Shown: in pieces, positions 6,315 through 14,574 of the stretch
How positions within the stretch are numbered: the first letter of the stretch is position 1
Layout of the letters: each line of letters opens with the position of its first letter
Virus record (IMG/VR): IMGVR_UViG_3300031227_004331
Location: 1 to 20,965 of that record
Source: a virus
Strand: one strand, 5' to 3'
DNA length: 20,965 nucleotides
The notes under the pieces: generated by a model
Databases searched by the model: none
Told to the model about the DNA's origin: nothing
What the model saw: only the letters and a program-made list of their open reading frames with translations
Translations under genes and position numbers: made by a program

Positions 6315-8876
6315 ATGGCAGCTCTATTTGATAAGTTTGTAATAGCGCCATATAAAAATGGGCTTAATACAGACCAAAGTCCTTGGCTTATTCCAGATGA
6401 CGCATTTGAGCGACTTGATAACGCGTATGTTTTTAGGGGAAAGGTTCGAAAGAGATTTGGAACTAAACTTACTGGATATGCTGAATTATCTGAGGCAACT
6501 AAGCAACTTAATTCTCGTTTACGGGTTCCTCTCTATGTTGCAGTTGAAAGTCTTGGTGATACAAATGGTGGCGGTGACATATCTGGAACTGTTGCAGGTG
6601 GTTACTATGCCATCGGTCAAACATTCAAGATTGGCCAAGAAATCTTTACAGTTACAGCTCTTGGAACTCCCGGAGTCATGACAACGACCGGAGCTGCAAC
6701 AACGCATACATTTAATACGACTACAGGAGCTTTTGTTATTGTTGCCTCAGAAGCAACAACTGCAGCCTACTTTGATTCAAATAAAGCAGTCGTAACAAAT
6801 TCAGATACAAGCATTGCAACAACTGGTACAGTACCTGGATCATCGTTTACAATAGGACAGACTTTCTCAATTGGAACTGAAATATTTACCGTATATCAAG
6901 ATGGAACACTACATCGTTCAAGTGGAGACGTTACTGCTAGTCACGCATGTACATTTAATACGACAACTGGTGCGTATAGATTTATATATGTTGAAGTTGA
7001 TACACAAATTTACTTTTATCCTTCACAGCCTGTAATGGCTCTTACTCAATACGAAGAAACTGATAAAGCGATTGCATTCGATCAACAATTTGCATATCAA
7101 TATACGGGTTCCGCATGGGAACGACTTAAATACATTAATGCAACATGGCACAGTTCTAATAGCAAATTCTTTTGGACTACTAACTGGGCTAATATATCTC
7201 CTGCCACAAAATATCTAATTGCAACTAATTTTAATGCGACTGTCGGTGCTCCAGGAGCAAATGATGATCCAATTAAGTATTATAATGGAACAGCTTGGAC
7301 AGACTTTATACCTAAGTTTTTAGTCGCTGGGGATGCAGTTGCGAGTGCAAAGTTAATTATACCCTTTAAGAATAGATTAGTTTTCCTCAGTACAATCGAA
7401 ACAAATGCAGCTGGAACGCTTAATAGTGCTCATGAAAACAGATGCCGATTTTCTAGAAACGGAAGTCCATTCAACTTAGATATATCATTTCTTGAACAAA
7501 ACCAAGTTGGCTCACAAGGAGCTGGTTGGATTGACGCATCTACTGATGAAGCAATTGTCAGTGCTGGATTTATTAGAGATAAACTTATTGTCTATTTTGA
7601 ACGAAGCACATGGGAACTTTCATATACAGGTAATGAAGCGCAACCATTTTTATGGAGCAAGCTTAATAACGAACAAGGCTCTCAGTCAATGAAATCAACA
7701 GTTCCATTTGATAAAGCACTTATAACTGTTGGAGAACGCGGTATTACTGGATGCACTGGAACAACACTTGAGCGTTTAGATAATAAGATACCTGATGAAA
7801 TATTTGATATTAGAACTACAGATAATGGCCCTCTTCGAGTAGCTGGAATTAGAGACTTTACTAATGAAATGGTCTATTGGACATTTCCAAATAATTCAGA
7901 AGACATAAATTCTTCTATTTTTACGAATAAAGTTCTTGTTTTTAACTATAAGAATGGAAATTGGTCGTTTAATGATGATTGCTTTACGGCATTTGGTTAT
8001 TATCAACAACAAGAAGGTGCTCCATGGTCATCATTGACTGATTTTAAATGGGCACAATGGGCAAAACCATGGGATTCTGGATCAGCACAACCAGCATTTA
8101 AGCAAATTGTTGCTGGAAATCAACAAGGATACGTAGTTAAAATTGATCCAAACGTTACGACAAACGCATCTGCACTTCAAATTACAGATATTGCTTTCGA
8201 TCAAGCAACAGGACTAGCTACTTTAAAGATAATGAATCATACACTTGGTGATGATACGTCAGATAATATGGACGTAATTAAACTATTGAACTGTACCATT
8301 GATATAACTGTAACAGCTGGTGGAGCTCTCGTAGAATCAAAAAATATTGATGATTTCTATGAGATGTCTATTGCTGGAGTTAATACGGTTACGATTGATC
8401 CTAAATTTAGCGCAGCATTAAGAAATCCATTGTATACATACACATGCCATGGTGGAGCAACTGTAGCACGTGTTTCAAGAATAGATATTTTGTCTAAAGA
8501 ATGGAATTTCTACCTACCAGAAGCGCGATCAATATACTTATCGCAAATTGATTTCATTATTAAACGAACAAGCGCTGGAAAGATTACAATTGATTACTTT
8601 CCTTCTACAAGCAACATTTCAATGATTGATGCAGCTAAAGCATCAAAATCAAGCCTTGGAACTAATATATTAGAAACTGGCGCATATGCAGACCTTCCAT
8701 TTGAAGCAACATTTAAGAGATTATCTCATCGTATTTACTTTCAAGCAGAAGGAACATGTGTTCAGATAAGAATATTCTTAAACGATGAGCAGATGGTTGT
8801 ATCGGCAACAGCAGAGTGTGATTTTCAATTAGAAGGCATGATTATATCTGCATCTAGAACGAGCGATTTTGAATAA
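6315..8876 (+). CDS. Tail nozzle-like structural protein (853 aa)
   Basis: This large protein has the features I expect of the short-tail nozzle or tail-tubular-B-like component: an N-terminus PYKNGLNTDQSPWLIPDDAF followed by NAYVFRGKVRKRFG (residues 12-49), a long beta-rich body and a C-terminal beta region (about 720-853). Two related modules lie at about 90-155 and 170-236; each contains GQTF.IG.EIFTV (101-113 and 181-193, 80 residues apart) and a later TFNTTTGA, which indicates an internal duplication. There is no signal peptide or clear membrane helix. It is the second-longest complete frame here and starts one base after the preceding stop. T7 gp12-type function is an analogy from position and composition, not shown homology. 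Confidence 0.72.
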   Translation: MAALFDKFVIAPYKNGLNTDQSPWLIPDDAFERLDNAYVFRGKVRKRFGTKLTGYAELSEATKQLNSRLRVPLYVAVESLGDTNGGGDISGTVAGGYYAIGQTFKIGQEIFTVTALGTPGVMTTTGAATTHTFNTTTGAFVIVASEATTAAYFDSNKAVVTNSDTSIATTGTVPGSSFTIGQTFSIGTEIFTVYQDGTLHRSSGDVTASHACTFNTTTGAYRFIYVEVDTQIYFYPSQPVMALTQYEETDKAIAFDQQFAYQYTGSAWERLKYINATWHSSNSKFFWTTNWANISPATKYLIATNFNATVGAPGANDDPIKYYNGTAWTDFIPKFLVAGDAVASAKLIIPFKNRLVFLSTIETNAAGTLNSAHENRCRFSRNGSPFNLDISFLEQNQVGSQGAGWIDASTDEAIVSAGFIRDKLIVYFERSTWELSYTGNEAQPFLWSKLNNEQGSQSMKSTVPFDKALITVGERGITGCTGTTLERLDNKIPDEIFDIRTTDNGPLRVAGIRDFTNEMVYWTFPNNSEDINSSIFTNKVLVFNYKNGNWSFNDDCFTAFGYYQQQEGAPWSSLTDFKWAQWAKPWDSGSAQPAFKQIVAGNQQGYVVKIDPNVTTNASALQITDIAFDQATGLATLKIMNHTLGDDTSDNMDVIKLLNCTIDITVTAGGALVESKNIDDFYEMSIAGVNTVTIDPKFSAALRNPLYTYTCHGGATVARVSRIDILSKEWNFYLPEARSIYLSQIDFIIKRTSAGKITIDYFPSTSNISMIDAAKASKSSLGTNILETGAYADLPFEATFKRLSHRIYFQAEGTCVQIRIFLNDEQMVVSATAECDFQLEGMIISASRTSDFE

Positions 8877-8896
8877 TTTTAACGGAAAGGTATAGG

Positions 8897-9439
8897 GTGG
8901 CATCAAATAGTTCTGGAGTATTTGTACCTACGACTCGCATCATAGATGCTGGTGAAATCAGAGAAGCTAAGGTTGGTAGTGAGCAGTTTAAGGATATTCT
9001 TATTAACCTAACTGAAACTATTAATTCAATGTCATCTGCTATTAATAATAAAGTTAACGGGACAATGGATACTAGAGAATCTATTAGTGGGAATCAATTC
9101 TTTCCAGATCCAACATTAGATTCATCAAGTGAAACTACACCAATAGAAAGACCAGAGTATAGGAAAGTAATTAATTTTGGAGTCTTAGATCCAACTGGCA
9201 CTACAAAAAACGTTGCACATGGAATATCAGTAACATCTAATACAATATTTACTCGCATATATGGCACTGCTACAAGGTCAACAGCATTTCTTTCAATAAC
9301 TATTCCAGCTGAAGTTAATGCAGCAATAGGAACACCTAATGTAAAATTAAGTGTAGATGAAACAAATGTTAGAATAGATACAAATCCTGGAGACTGGAGC
9401 GACTGGTATGCAATTGTAGTTTTAGAATATTTAAAATAA
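8897..9439 (+). CDS. Probable minor tail protein (180 aa)
   Basis: The start is GTG 8897, chosen because GGAAAGG (8884-8890) is six bases upstream and no ATG is well placed. The 180-residue product has a short helical N-terminal part (about 20-50, EQFKDILINLTETINSMSSA), a polar linker, and a beta-rich C-terminal half (RKVINFGVLD, TKNVAHGISV, NVRIDTNPGDWSDWYAIVVL). The C-terminal pattern is common in small phage tail and fibre-base proteins, and resembles a beta-sandwich. No membrane or signal segment. It lies between the nozzle-like gene and Gln-rich internal proteins, so a tail accessory role is likely but unproven. Confidence 0.62.
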   Translation: MASNSSGVFVPTTRIIDAGEIREAKVGSEQFKDILINLTETINSMSSAINNKVNGTMDTRESISGNQFFPDPTLDSSSETTPIERPEYRKVINFGVLDPTGTTKNVAHGISVTSNTIFTRIYGTATRSTAFLSITIPAEVNAAIGTPNVKLSVDETNVRIDTNPGDWSDWYAIVVLEYLK

Positions 9440-9451
9440 AAAAGGAATAAT

Positions 9452-9982
9452 ATGGCTAATCCAGCTTTGAGCTCGGCTATGTTTGGAAACTATCTTTCAG
9501 GTTCACAGCCTGGTGGTCAAATGGGCGGCGGAACAGAAGGCGGAATGGGAAACTTTTTAAGTAGTCTTCTTTTTGGTCAAGGTGGCCAAGAAAACCAGTT
9601 CTCAAAAGTTACTCCTGAACAAAAATCTATATTAGATCAACTACTTCAACAAGGTGGTGAGAATACAAACTTTCAAGGCATCGAAGACACTGCTCGTCAA
9701 CAATTTCAACAACAAACAATTCCTTCGTTAGCTGAACGTTTTACATCAATGGGAGATGGACAGACCTCCAGTGCATTCCAGAACGCCCTAGGGCAATCTG
9801 GAGCCGGTCTAGAGTCACAACTTGCAGGCCTCAAGTCTCAATTTGGACTTCAACAACTTGGAATGGGTATGCAACCACAATTTGAATCTACATATAACCC
9901 TGCTCAGCCAGGACTTTTACAGGGTGGAATGGGAGCGTTAGCACAACTGTTACCACTATTAATGTTAAAAAATGTTAAATAG
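9452..9982 (+). CDS. Gly/Gln-rich virion protein, probable ejection component
   Basis: ATG 9452 has AAAAAAGGA upstream. The 176-residue product begins with a Gly/Ser/Gln-rich segment (about 17-45), then has a Gln-rich helical middle (STPEQ-like, e.g. ILDQLLQQGG and ARQQFQQQTIPSLAERF at about 85-101), a second Gln/Leu helix (LESQLAGLKSQFGLQQL) and a hydrophobic Gly/Leu C-terminus (about 155-173, LLQGGMGALAQLLPLLML). That C-terminal stretch could be amphipathic or membrane-inserting. Low-complexity, Gln-rich proteins with such helices are typical of phage internal (ejected) proteins. It is clustered with another Gln-rich gene and a 1045-residue protein, in line with an ejection set. Function is inferred. 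Confidence 0.6.
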   Translation: MANPALSSAMFGNYLSGSQPGGQMGGGTEGGMGNFLSSLLFGQGGQENQFSKVTPEQKSILDQLLQQGGENTNFQGIEDTARQQFQQQTIPSLAERFTSMGDGQTSSAFQNALGQSGAGLESQLAGLKSQFGLQQLGMGMQPQFESTYNPAQPGLLQGGMGALAQLLPLLMLKNVK

Positions 9983-9990
9983 GTGAAATT

Positions 9991-10596
9991 ATGCCACAAA
10001 TTATAAGAGAACAGAACTTAGGTACTAGCTTCGGTTCTGCAATGAGCAAAGGCCTTAATGACTCATTAAAAGCATTAATCGGTGCTAAAGTTAAACAAAT
10101 GTTGCAAAGAAGAAAAGCTGATCAACCTGCTAAATCTCAACAAAGAAGTGCTAAAGGTCAGCAGATATTGCCTGAATTTATGCAAACACAAACTGCTCAA
10201 CAGCTTTCTCCTCAGAATATGGCACCACAACAAAATCAAAACCCAGTTCAAGCTTATGGCGACTTGCTGCAACAACTTTCTTCAAGCACTGAAGTTCCTT
10301 CTCAGCAACAACAACAACAACAAGTTCCTCAAGTAGCTCCTCAAGTAGCTCATATAGCACCTATAGAATATAATTCAGCCCAAGGGTTTAGTAAGAAGAT
10401 AAAATCGTTTTCAGGTAAAAATATTCCTGAAAAACTTATGTCCAGCCTGGTTAGTAAAGGTTTTGAAAAAGATGAAATGAATGCTATTACATCAACAGAA
10501 TTAACTCCTAACATTGTAGATTTCTTTTTATCTAAAACAAAAGGTAGTCCAACAAAGGCTCGAAATTTAGCTAAAAAGTATGGCTTTAAGGTGTAA
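9991..10596 (+). CDS. Gln-rich protein, probable ejection component (201 aa)
   Basis: The frame starts eight bases after the previous stop with a weak AGGTGAAA site. The 201-residue product has a basic N-terminal helical part (about 20-55, KALIGAKVKQMLQRRK), a long Gln-rich disordered middle (about 50-125) that includes a run of seven Gln (105-111), and a more ordered basic C-terminus (about 128-201, ending KARNLAKKYGFKV). It lies between another Gln-rich protein and the 1045-residue protein, and ends two bases before the latter begins. Phage internal virion proteins often look like this, but no family-level homology is visible to me, so ejection is an inference from composition and position. 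Confidence 0.58.
   Translation: MPQIIREQNLGTSFGSAMSKGLNDSLKALIGAKVKQMLQRRKADQPAKSQQRSAKGQQILPEFMQTQTAQQLSPQNMAPQQNQNPVQAYGDLLQQLSSSTEVPSQQQQQQQVPQVAPQVAHIAPIEYNSAQGFSKKIKSFSGKNIPEKLMSSLVSKGFEKDEMNAITSTELTPNIVDFFLSKTKGSPTKARNLAKKYGFKV
10303..10323 (+). repeat. CAG/CAA run coding for seven Gln
   Basis: One CAG followed by six CAA codons gives a Gln homopolymer at residues 105-111 of the 201-residue protein. A short triplet repeat of this kind is prone to length change by slippage. An adjacent short duplication (CTCAAGTAGCT, twice just downstream) adds to the low complexity of this part. Confidence 0.8.
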
Positions 10597-10598
10597 AA

Positions 10599-13500
10599 AT
10601 GGCAGATTTATTTCAAGAACGATCAGCGATTTATAAGCAACCGACTAAGGATATTTTTGACGAACAAGCAAGTTCCTATGCTACAGAAGAACAAGAAGAA
10701 CAAGAATCTACTATAGGAAAAGTTTTAAAACATATTCCAAAGCCTTTAGGGATGCCAGAACTTTCTGGTTCTATAGATGGAAATTTAATTGAAGGATTAA
10801 AAGCATCTGCAATAGGACAGATGCTTGGATTTAATGCACAATATCCAGCTGGAGATGCGTCACTTGGAGAGTCTCTTAAATTTAAAGCTGGAGCTCTTAG
10901 TGGAGATATTCCAGCAATGTCTCTTGGTAGTGTAGGTGGCGGTGCTCTTGCCGGACTTCTAGGGGCAGGGCCTCTTGGAGCAGCTATTGGAGCTGGAGCA
11001 GGAGCTTTTGGATTGCCAGAGCTAGTCAAGCAAATAGCTACATATATTAAAAAACCATCGGGTGATACGTTTGTAGATAAACTTGGAAATATTGCTGATA
11101 TACCGATTCAAACTGGTAAACAAGCCCTAATTGGTGCTGCAACAGGTGGCGCTGGTAGATTAGCTCCATTGTTGAAGTTTGGTAATAGCAAAATAGGACA
11201 AGAAGTTATTAAGAGCGGTGCAGAATTAGCAGCTATGACTGGTGCTGGAGCTGCTATTGAGGGAGAATTGCCTTCTGCTAGAGAAGTAGCAGAAAATGCT
11301 TTATTGCTTGGTGGAATGAAGGTAGCTGGAGCTGGAGCAAAAGGTATAGAGCGTATAATTGGAAAAGAAGGATTGCCAAAGTCCACTCCTAAGCAAGCGC
11401 GTGCTGAACTTGATATATTCAAAGAAAGAGCTTTAGAGCTTGCTCCTAAAAAAGTAAAAGCTGGAATAGAAAAATTTAAAAAGGAACAACCATATTTTGA
11501 TGTACTTAGAGATGTTGTTGGTAAAAAACACGAACGAATTGTTATAAGCCAAGAAAAATGGAATGAAACTTTTGATAAAGCCCAAGGCAAAGAACCGTAT
11601 ACTCCAAAACAATTAGAAGACGCAATACATTATGCTCAACGCAATCCCAATCCTGAAATTGCAAACGATAGTTTTCAAAAATTACATGAGCGAACACCAA
11701 AATCACTGCGTAATCTAATTGATAAAGACCTTAGAGAGCATTTTAAAACTACACTTGAAGAAAGAAATAAAAATCCATATTTAAAAAGTGTTGTTCCAAG
11801 AGAAGAAGTTGTTCAAAAATATTTACCAGGACTTTATGAAAATCCAGAAAAGTTTGATTCTGTATCCAAAAAATTAAGAGTAAAAGATCCATTCACAAAT
11901 CAAAAAGAATTCTTAAACTATAACGAAGCATTAATAAAGGGCGGTTTAAAGCCTAGATATAAAGATTTGCGTAAAATTGTACAGGTTTATGATGAAATTG
12001 TAGCTAAAGAGTTTGCGGCAGCCGATATGCTGGAAAATATTCAAAAAATAGAAAAAGAACAAGACCGTAAATTAATAGTTACAAAGCATGATAAGGCTGA
12101 ATATATCAATGCATTACATGATGGATATGAACGCTTTGATGATCATATGTTGCGTAGGATTAATAAAGATGGAATGTCAGAACATCCAACTGACGCTCCT
12201 GCATTAGTTGCCCCTGAAGTAGCTAGTTCGCTTAGAGGCATATTTAATAAAGATGCATACAAGCCTGGCAATAAGGTTTCGGATAGATTCTGGAAAGGTT
12301 ACGACGCTCTTGCTGATACAATAAGAACAGGAAGAGTTAAGGCCTCTTTTTTCCATTATGTTCCTCTTGCAGAAAGTGCAGCTGGAGCTTTAGGTGGGAA
12401 AAAAGTATTTGGCATGAGAGGCTTAATGAAACAAGGCGAATCTCTAATTGATAATTTTGAATTTAGGAAAGATGCTGCGCGAAGTGGTCTAGTAATTCAT
12501 AAACCTGCTGAACGATGGGAAACAGCTCAAAGAGTATCAAGTAAAATGGTTGATACTGCTATGAAATATCTGCCAGAAAAAGTAACAACTAAGGCACAAG
12601 AAAGCATATTCAATAAGGGTTTAACAAAATATATAAATTCACAAAAATATTTGTTTGAAAAGTTTCACCCACGTTTAAAATCTGTTGTTTGGAAGAACTA
12701 TGTAGATGGATTTATTGATAAAGGAATCAAAGAAGGAAAACCTCCATCGCCAGAACAAGTAATAAAAATTAAAAAACAAATGGCAGATCGTGTTAATGCT
12801 GAATTTGGTGGCCAAAACTGGGAGATTCAGCGTGGATTTAATAATCCGGAATATAGAAAATGGCTTAAAAGAGTAATCGCATATCCCGATTGGACTACAT
12901 CAGCTATAAAACAAGCAGCAGGTGTATTGTCAGGTGGTCTTAAAGGAGAACAATCAAGGAAGTATTTTCTTCGTGTTGGTCTAAATACTATGCTTTTGCA
13001 TGGAACTTTAAAGTATCTTTTTGGAGGTTTTAAAAAAGCTGATCCAGGAGATAAGCTACAAGTTGGTGGAGCAGCTTGGAGTCCAAAGAAAGCAAAAGAA
13101 GAAATTACTAGTCCTGATCCATCAGAATGGTATAAATTTCCACTACCAGATGTACCATTTAATATTGCAGGAATTAAATTTAATCCAGGACGAGAAGCGC
13201 CAAGTGAATGGAAGAAAGTTGGTTCAAAGTTATACACACATTCTGGAAAACAGTTTCTTGAAATTAAAGACTGGTATAAAAATCCAGCAGTTACGTTTTT
13301 TAATAAATCAAATCCACTTCTTTCAATGGTATATAAACAAATGATGGGCAGAACTCCTTCAAAAGGTGATCGCGAAGGATTTGCAGTTCGTGGAAAGTTT
13401 TCAAGAGGAAAATTCGAACCATGGGACGCAACTAAATCAGGAACTGGTGCTCGTGCTGTTTCTAGAATAGCTTCAATAGCTGAAGAACCAATTCCATTTT

Positions 13501-13736
13501 CATTTAAAGCAGCAAAACAACATGGTATAGCTTCATTTGTGGCAACAGGATTTGGAGCAGTTCCAATATCAAAGGGAACAACTCCATACAAGGCAGCTCC
13601 TGAATTAGAAAAAGCATTTAAGAAAAATGACACTAAAATGGTTAATAGAATAAGAGCTGCATTAAAAGACAATGGATATACAGAGAGACAAATTAATAAA
13701 GTTGTTGGTATATCAAGAAGAAAAGTAAAAAAATAG
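10599..13736 (+). CDS. Large internal virion (DNA-ejection) protein, 1045 aa
   Basis: This is the largest complete gene here. The N-terminus (1-40) is acidic. Residues about 104-140 are a Gly/Ala-rich hydrophobic stretch (SVGGGALAGLLGAGPLGAAI) that could insert in membrane, with a second Gly/Ala-rich zone near 175-250. The remainder (about 265-740) is charged and helical, followed by an aromatic/basic segment (YRKWLKRVIAYPDW, about 751-764) and a basic C-terminus ending SRRKVKK. I see no RNA polymerase, lysozyme or protease motif. The length, the single large frame after two Gln-rich proteins and the amphipathic or membrane-active segment suit a protein ejected into the host with DNA. The C-terminal half is reminiscent of large polyvalent protein-associated domains, but I cannot confirm which. 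Confidence 0.68.
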   Translation: MADLFQERSAIYKQPTKDIFDEQASSYATEEQEEQESTIGKVLKHIPKPLGMPELSGSIDGNLIEGLKASAIGQMLGFNAQYPAGDASLGESLKFKAGALSGDIPAMSLGSVGGGALAGLLGAGPLGAAIGAGAGAFGLPELVKQIATYIKKPSGDTFVDKLGNIADIPIQTGKQALIGAATGGAGRLAPLLKFGNSKIGQEVIKSGAELAAMTGAGAAIEGELPSAREVAENALLLGGMKVAGAGAKGIERIIGKEGLPKSTPKQARAELDIFKERALELAPKKVKAGIEKFKKEQPYFDVLRDVVGKKHERIVISQEKWNETFDKAQGKEPYTPKQLEDAIHYAQRNPNPEIANDSFQKLHERTPKSLRNLIDKDLREHFKTTLEERNKNPYLKSVVPREEVVQKYLPGLYENPEKFDSVSKKLRVKDPFTNQKEFLNYNEALIKGGLKPRYKDLRKIVQVYDEIVAKEFAAADMLENIQKIEKEQDRKLIVTKHDKAEYINALHDGYERFDDHMLRRINKDGMSEHPTDAPALVAPEVASSLRGIFNKDAYKPGNKVSDRFWKGYDALADTIRTGRVKASFFHYVPLAESAAGALGGKKVFGMRGLMKQGESLIDNFEFRKDAARSGLVIHKPAERWETAQRVSSKMVDTAMKYLPEKVTTKAQESIFNKGLTKYINSQKYLFEKFHPRLKSVVWKNYVDGFIDKGIKEGKPPSPEQVIKIKKQMADRVNAEFGGQNWEIQRGFNNPEYRKWLKRVIAYPDWTTSAIKQAAGVLSGGLKGEQSRKYFLRVGLNTMLLHGTLKYLFGGFKKADPGDKLQVGGAAWSPKKAKEEITSPDPSEWYKFPLPDVPFNIAGIKFNPGREAPSEWKKVGSKLYTHSGKQFLEIKDWYKNPAVTFFNKSNPLLSMVYKQMMGRTPSKGDREGFAVRGKFSRGKFEPWDATKSGTGARAVSRIASIAEEPIPFSFKAAKQHGIASFVATGFGAVPISKGTTPYKAAPELEKAFKKNDTKMVNRIRAALKDNGYTERQINKVVGISRRKVKK

Positions 13737-13749
13737 CTTTTTGCAAACG

Positions 13750-13808
13750 GCTGAGGACAAAATTATGAGAAAAATATCACTTATTTGTTTTGTAGTATTG
13801 TCCTCAGC
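13750..13808 (+). promoter_or_regulatory. Inverted repeat sequestering the lipoprotein ribosome site
   Basis: GCTGAGGACAA (13750-13760) is an exact reverse complement of TTGTCCTCAGC (13798-13808). The 5' arm contains the AGGA ribosome site of the small lipoprotein-like gene. The start codon at 13765 lies in the 37-base loop, and the 3' arm covers codons 12 to 15. In mRNA the 11-bp stem would hide the ribosome site until it is opened by a ribosome, protein or temperature. A repeat this long is unlikely by chance at this exact place. Confidence 0.65.
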
Positions 13809-13929
13809 TTTCTTAAATTGTTCTGGAAAGCATCAAAAAATAGAAACAACTCACAAGTATTTAAGAAATTTAGAAAGAATTTTAATATTCGTCGAGGCAA
13901 CGGAAGTTCTGAACCAAGTCCGACAGTAG
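13765..13929 (+). CDS. Small secreted, probable lipoprotein (54 aa)
   Basis: ATG 13765 is chosen over an in-frame TTG at 13741 because TGAGGA (13752-13757) is seven bases upstream of it and because the resulting N-terminus is a textbook signal: MRKI, then a hydrophobic core (about 5-17) ending SSAFLNCSG. The Cys at residue 19 is at the expected lipidation position, but the lipobox (F-L-N-C) is non-canonical: Asn at -1 and Phe at -3. The mature part is only about 36 residues and basic to neutral. Small phage lipoproteins include outer-membrane spanins and superinfection-exclusion proteins; neither can be chosen here. It lies 28 bases after the ejection gene and converges with the HNH gene. Confidence 0.6.
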   Translation: MRKISLICFVVLSSAFLNCSGKHQKIETTHKYLRNLERILIFVEATEVLNQVRQ

Positions 13930-13937
13930 ATACAGAT

Positions 13938-14411
13938 CTATAAAGTCTTTCTCTTTTCATAAGAAGCTTCTAATACAAGAGCATTCAAGATCAATAAACT
14001 AACATACTTAGTAATCGTGACATTTCGCTTGTGGGCATTCTTTCTAACGCCATCAATCATATGTGGCGGAAGATCTATCCCTAGACGTTCTCTATTTGGC
14101 CTAGCTGATTTACTTGCCTCACAATTGATTTTAGGGCCCTTCTTAATAGATATATATAAGTGATCTAGGTTCGTACATAATTTATTGTTACAGGTGTTAC
14201 GTACATAATGAAATTCAGGTATCTTACCGTTAAATGCCATCCATGATGCACGATTCGCCCCTAGGGAAACTCCAAGAAATGAGATTCTAGGGAAACCACT
14301 TGTGCACACAGCACCCTGCCAGCCATAACAATCATCTTTTTTACTGCCACGAACTTGAAACTTTTTAAGCCTAGCAATAAGATTAACTTTTTTCGATTCA
14401 GTCATATTCAT
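13938..14411 (-). CDS. HNH-like endonuclease fused to ribbon-helix-helix domain
   Basis: This 157-residue protein is the only gene on the minus strand. Residues about 26-90 match the HNH homing-endonuclease pattern: a GWQG opening (30-33), the R-A-S-W stretch (54-57), GKIPEF (62-67) and a zinc/HNH core C74-NNKLC79-TNLDHL (80-85). In active relatives this reads HR...H-x-C-D-N...N-x-x-H; here the corresponding residues are Asn53-Arg54 and Asn72-Thr-Cys74, so the usual catalytic His is replaced by Asn. His84 and Asn81 remain. Residues 107-147 (RLGIDLP, then two helices) look like a ribbon-helix-helix DNA-binding domain. A homing or mobile element role is likely by family, but activity is doubtful. 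The start has a weak GGA upstream. Confidence 0.75.
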   Translation of the reverse strand: MNMTESKKVNLIARLKKFQVRGSKKDDCYGWQGAVCTSGFPRISFLGVSLGANRASWMAFNGKIPEFHYVRNTCNNKLCTNLDHLYISIKKGPKINCEASKSARPNRERLGIDLPPHMIDGVRKNAHKRNVTITKYVSLLILNALVLEASYEKRKTL

Positions 14412-14490
14412 ATGTGATCCATTTTTTGTACTATTTATTTCGTTACTACTTCTAAAAAACAGCTTAAAACAAAGTCTATTTTTTGTTTAT

Positions 14491-14519
14491 ATAATAGCAT
14501 TGACAATTGTGAATGTCAA
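14491..14519 (-). promoter_or_regulatory. Sigma70-like promoter for the HNH gene
   Basis: Read on the minus strand, a perfect -35 TTGACA (at 14514-14519) is followed after exactly 17 bases by TATTAT (at 14491-14496), five of six matches to the -10 consensus. Transcription would start near 14484 and give a leader of about 72 bases before the HNH start at 14411. This is the best promoter match that I noticed in the window. Confidence 0.72.
14500..14519. promoter_or_regulatory. Nested palindrome over the HNH -35 region
   Basis: TTGACA (14500-14505) and TGTCAA (14514-14519) form an inverted repeat with an eight-base spacer. A second palindrome ACAATTGT (14503-14510) overlaps the left arm. Because the right arm is the minus-strand -35 box, a dimeric protein bound here would block the HNH promoter. 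It could be an operator for the RHH domain encoded by that gene; this is inference from location and symmetry. Confidence 0.45.
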
Positions 14520-14574
14520 CATAGTACATTTCTATTAGTAAATAAGGTGGTTTAATTGATAAATTAGTTGTTGA

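Noticed and set aside
12827-13672. 281-codon minus-strand frame opposite the ejection protein
   Set aside because: The composition is unlike a real protein and the plus-strand frame is a full-length gene with clear neighbours. No start signal is seen on the minus strand.
10599-13736. Virion RNA polymerase as in phage N4
   Set aside because: The capsid protein is of the N4-gp56 type, but this protein is far shorter than the N4 enzyme and I see no polymerase motifs.
13927-13940. TAGAT-ACAG-ATCTA inverted repeat between the convergent lipoprotein and HNH genes as a bidirectional terminator
   Set aside because: The stem is only five AT-rich bp with no T-run next to it on either strand.
13938-14411. 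Group I intron or inserted element splitting a gene
   Set aside because: The HNH gene lies between two complete genes on the opposite strand; neither neighbour is interrupted and no intron-like core was seen.
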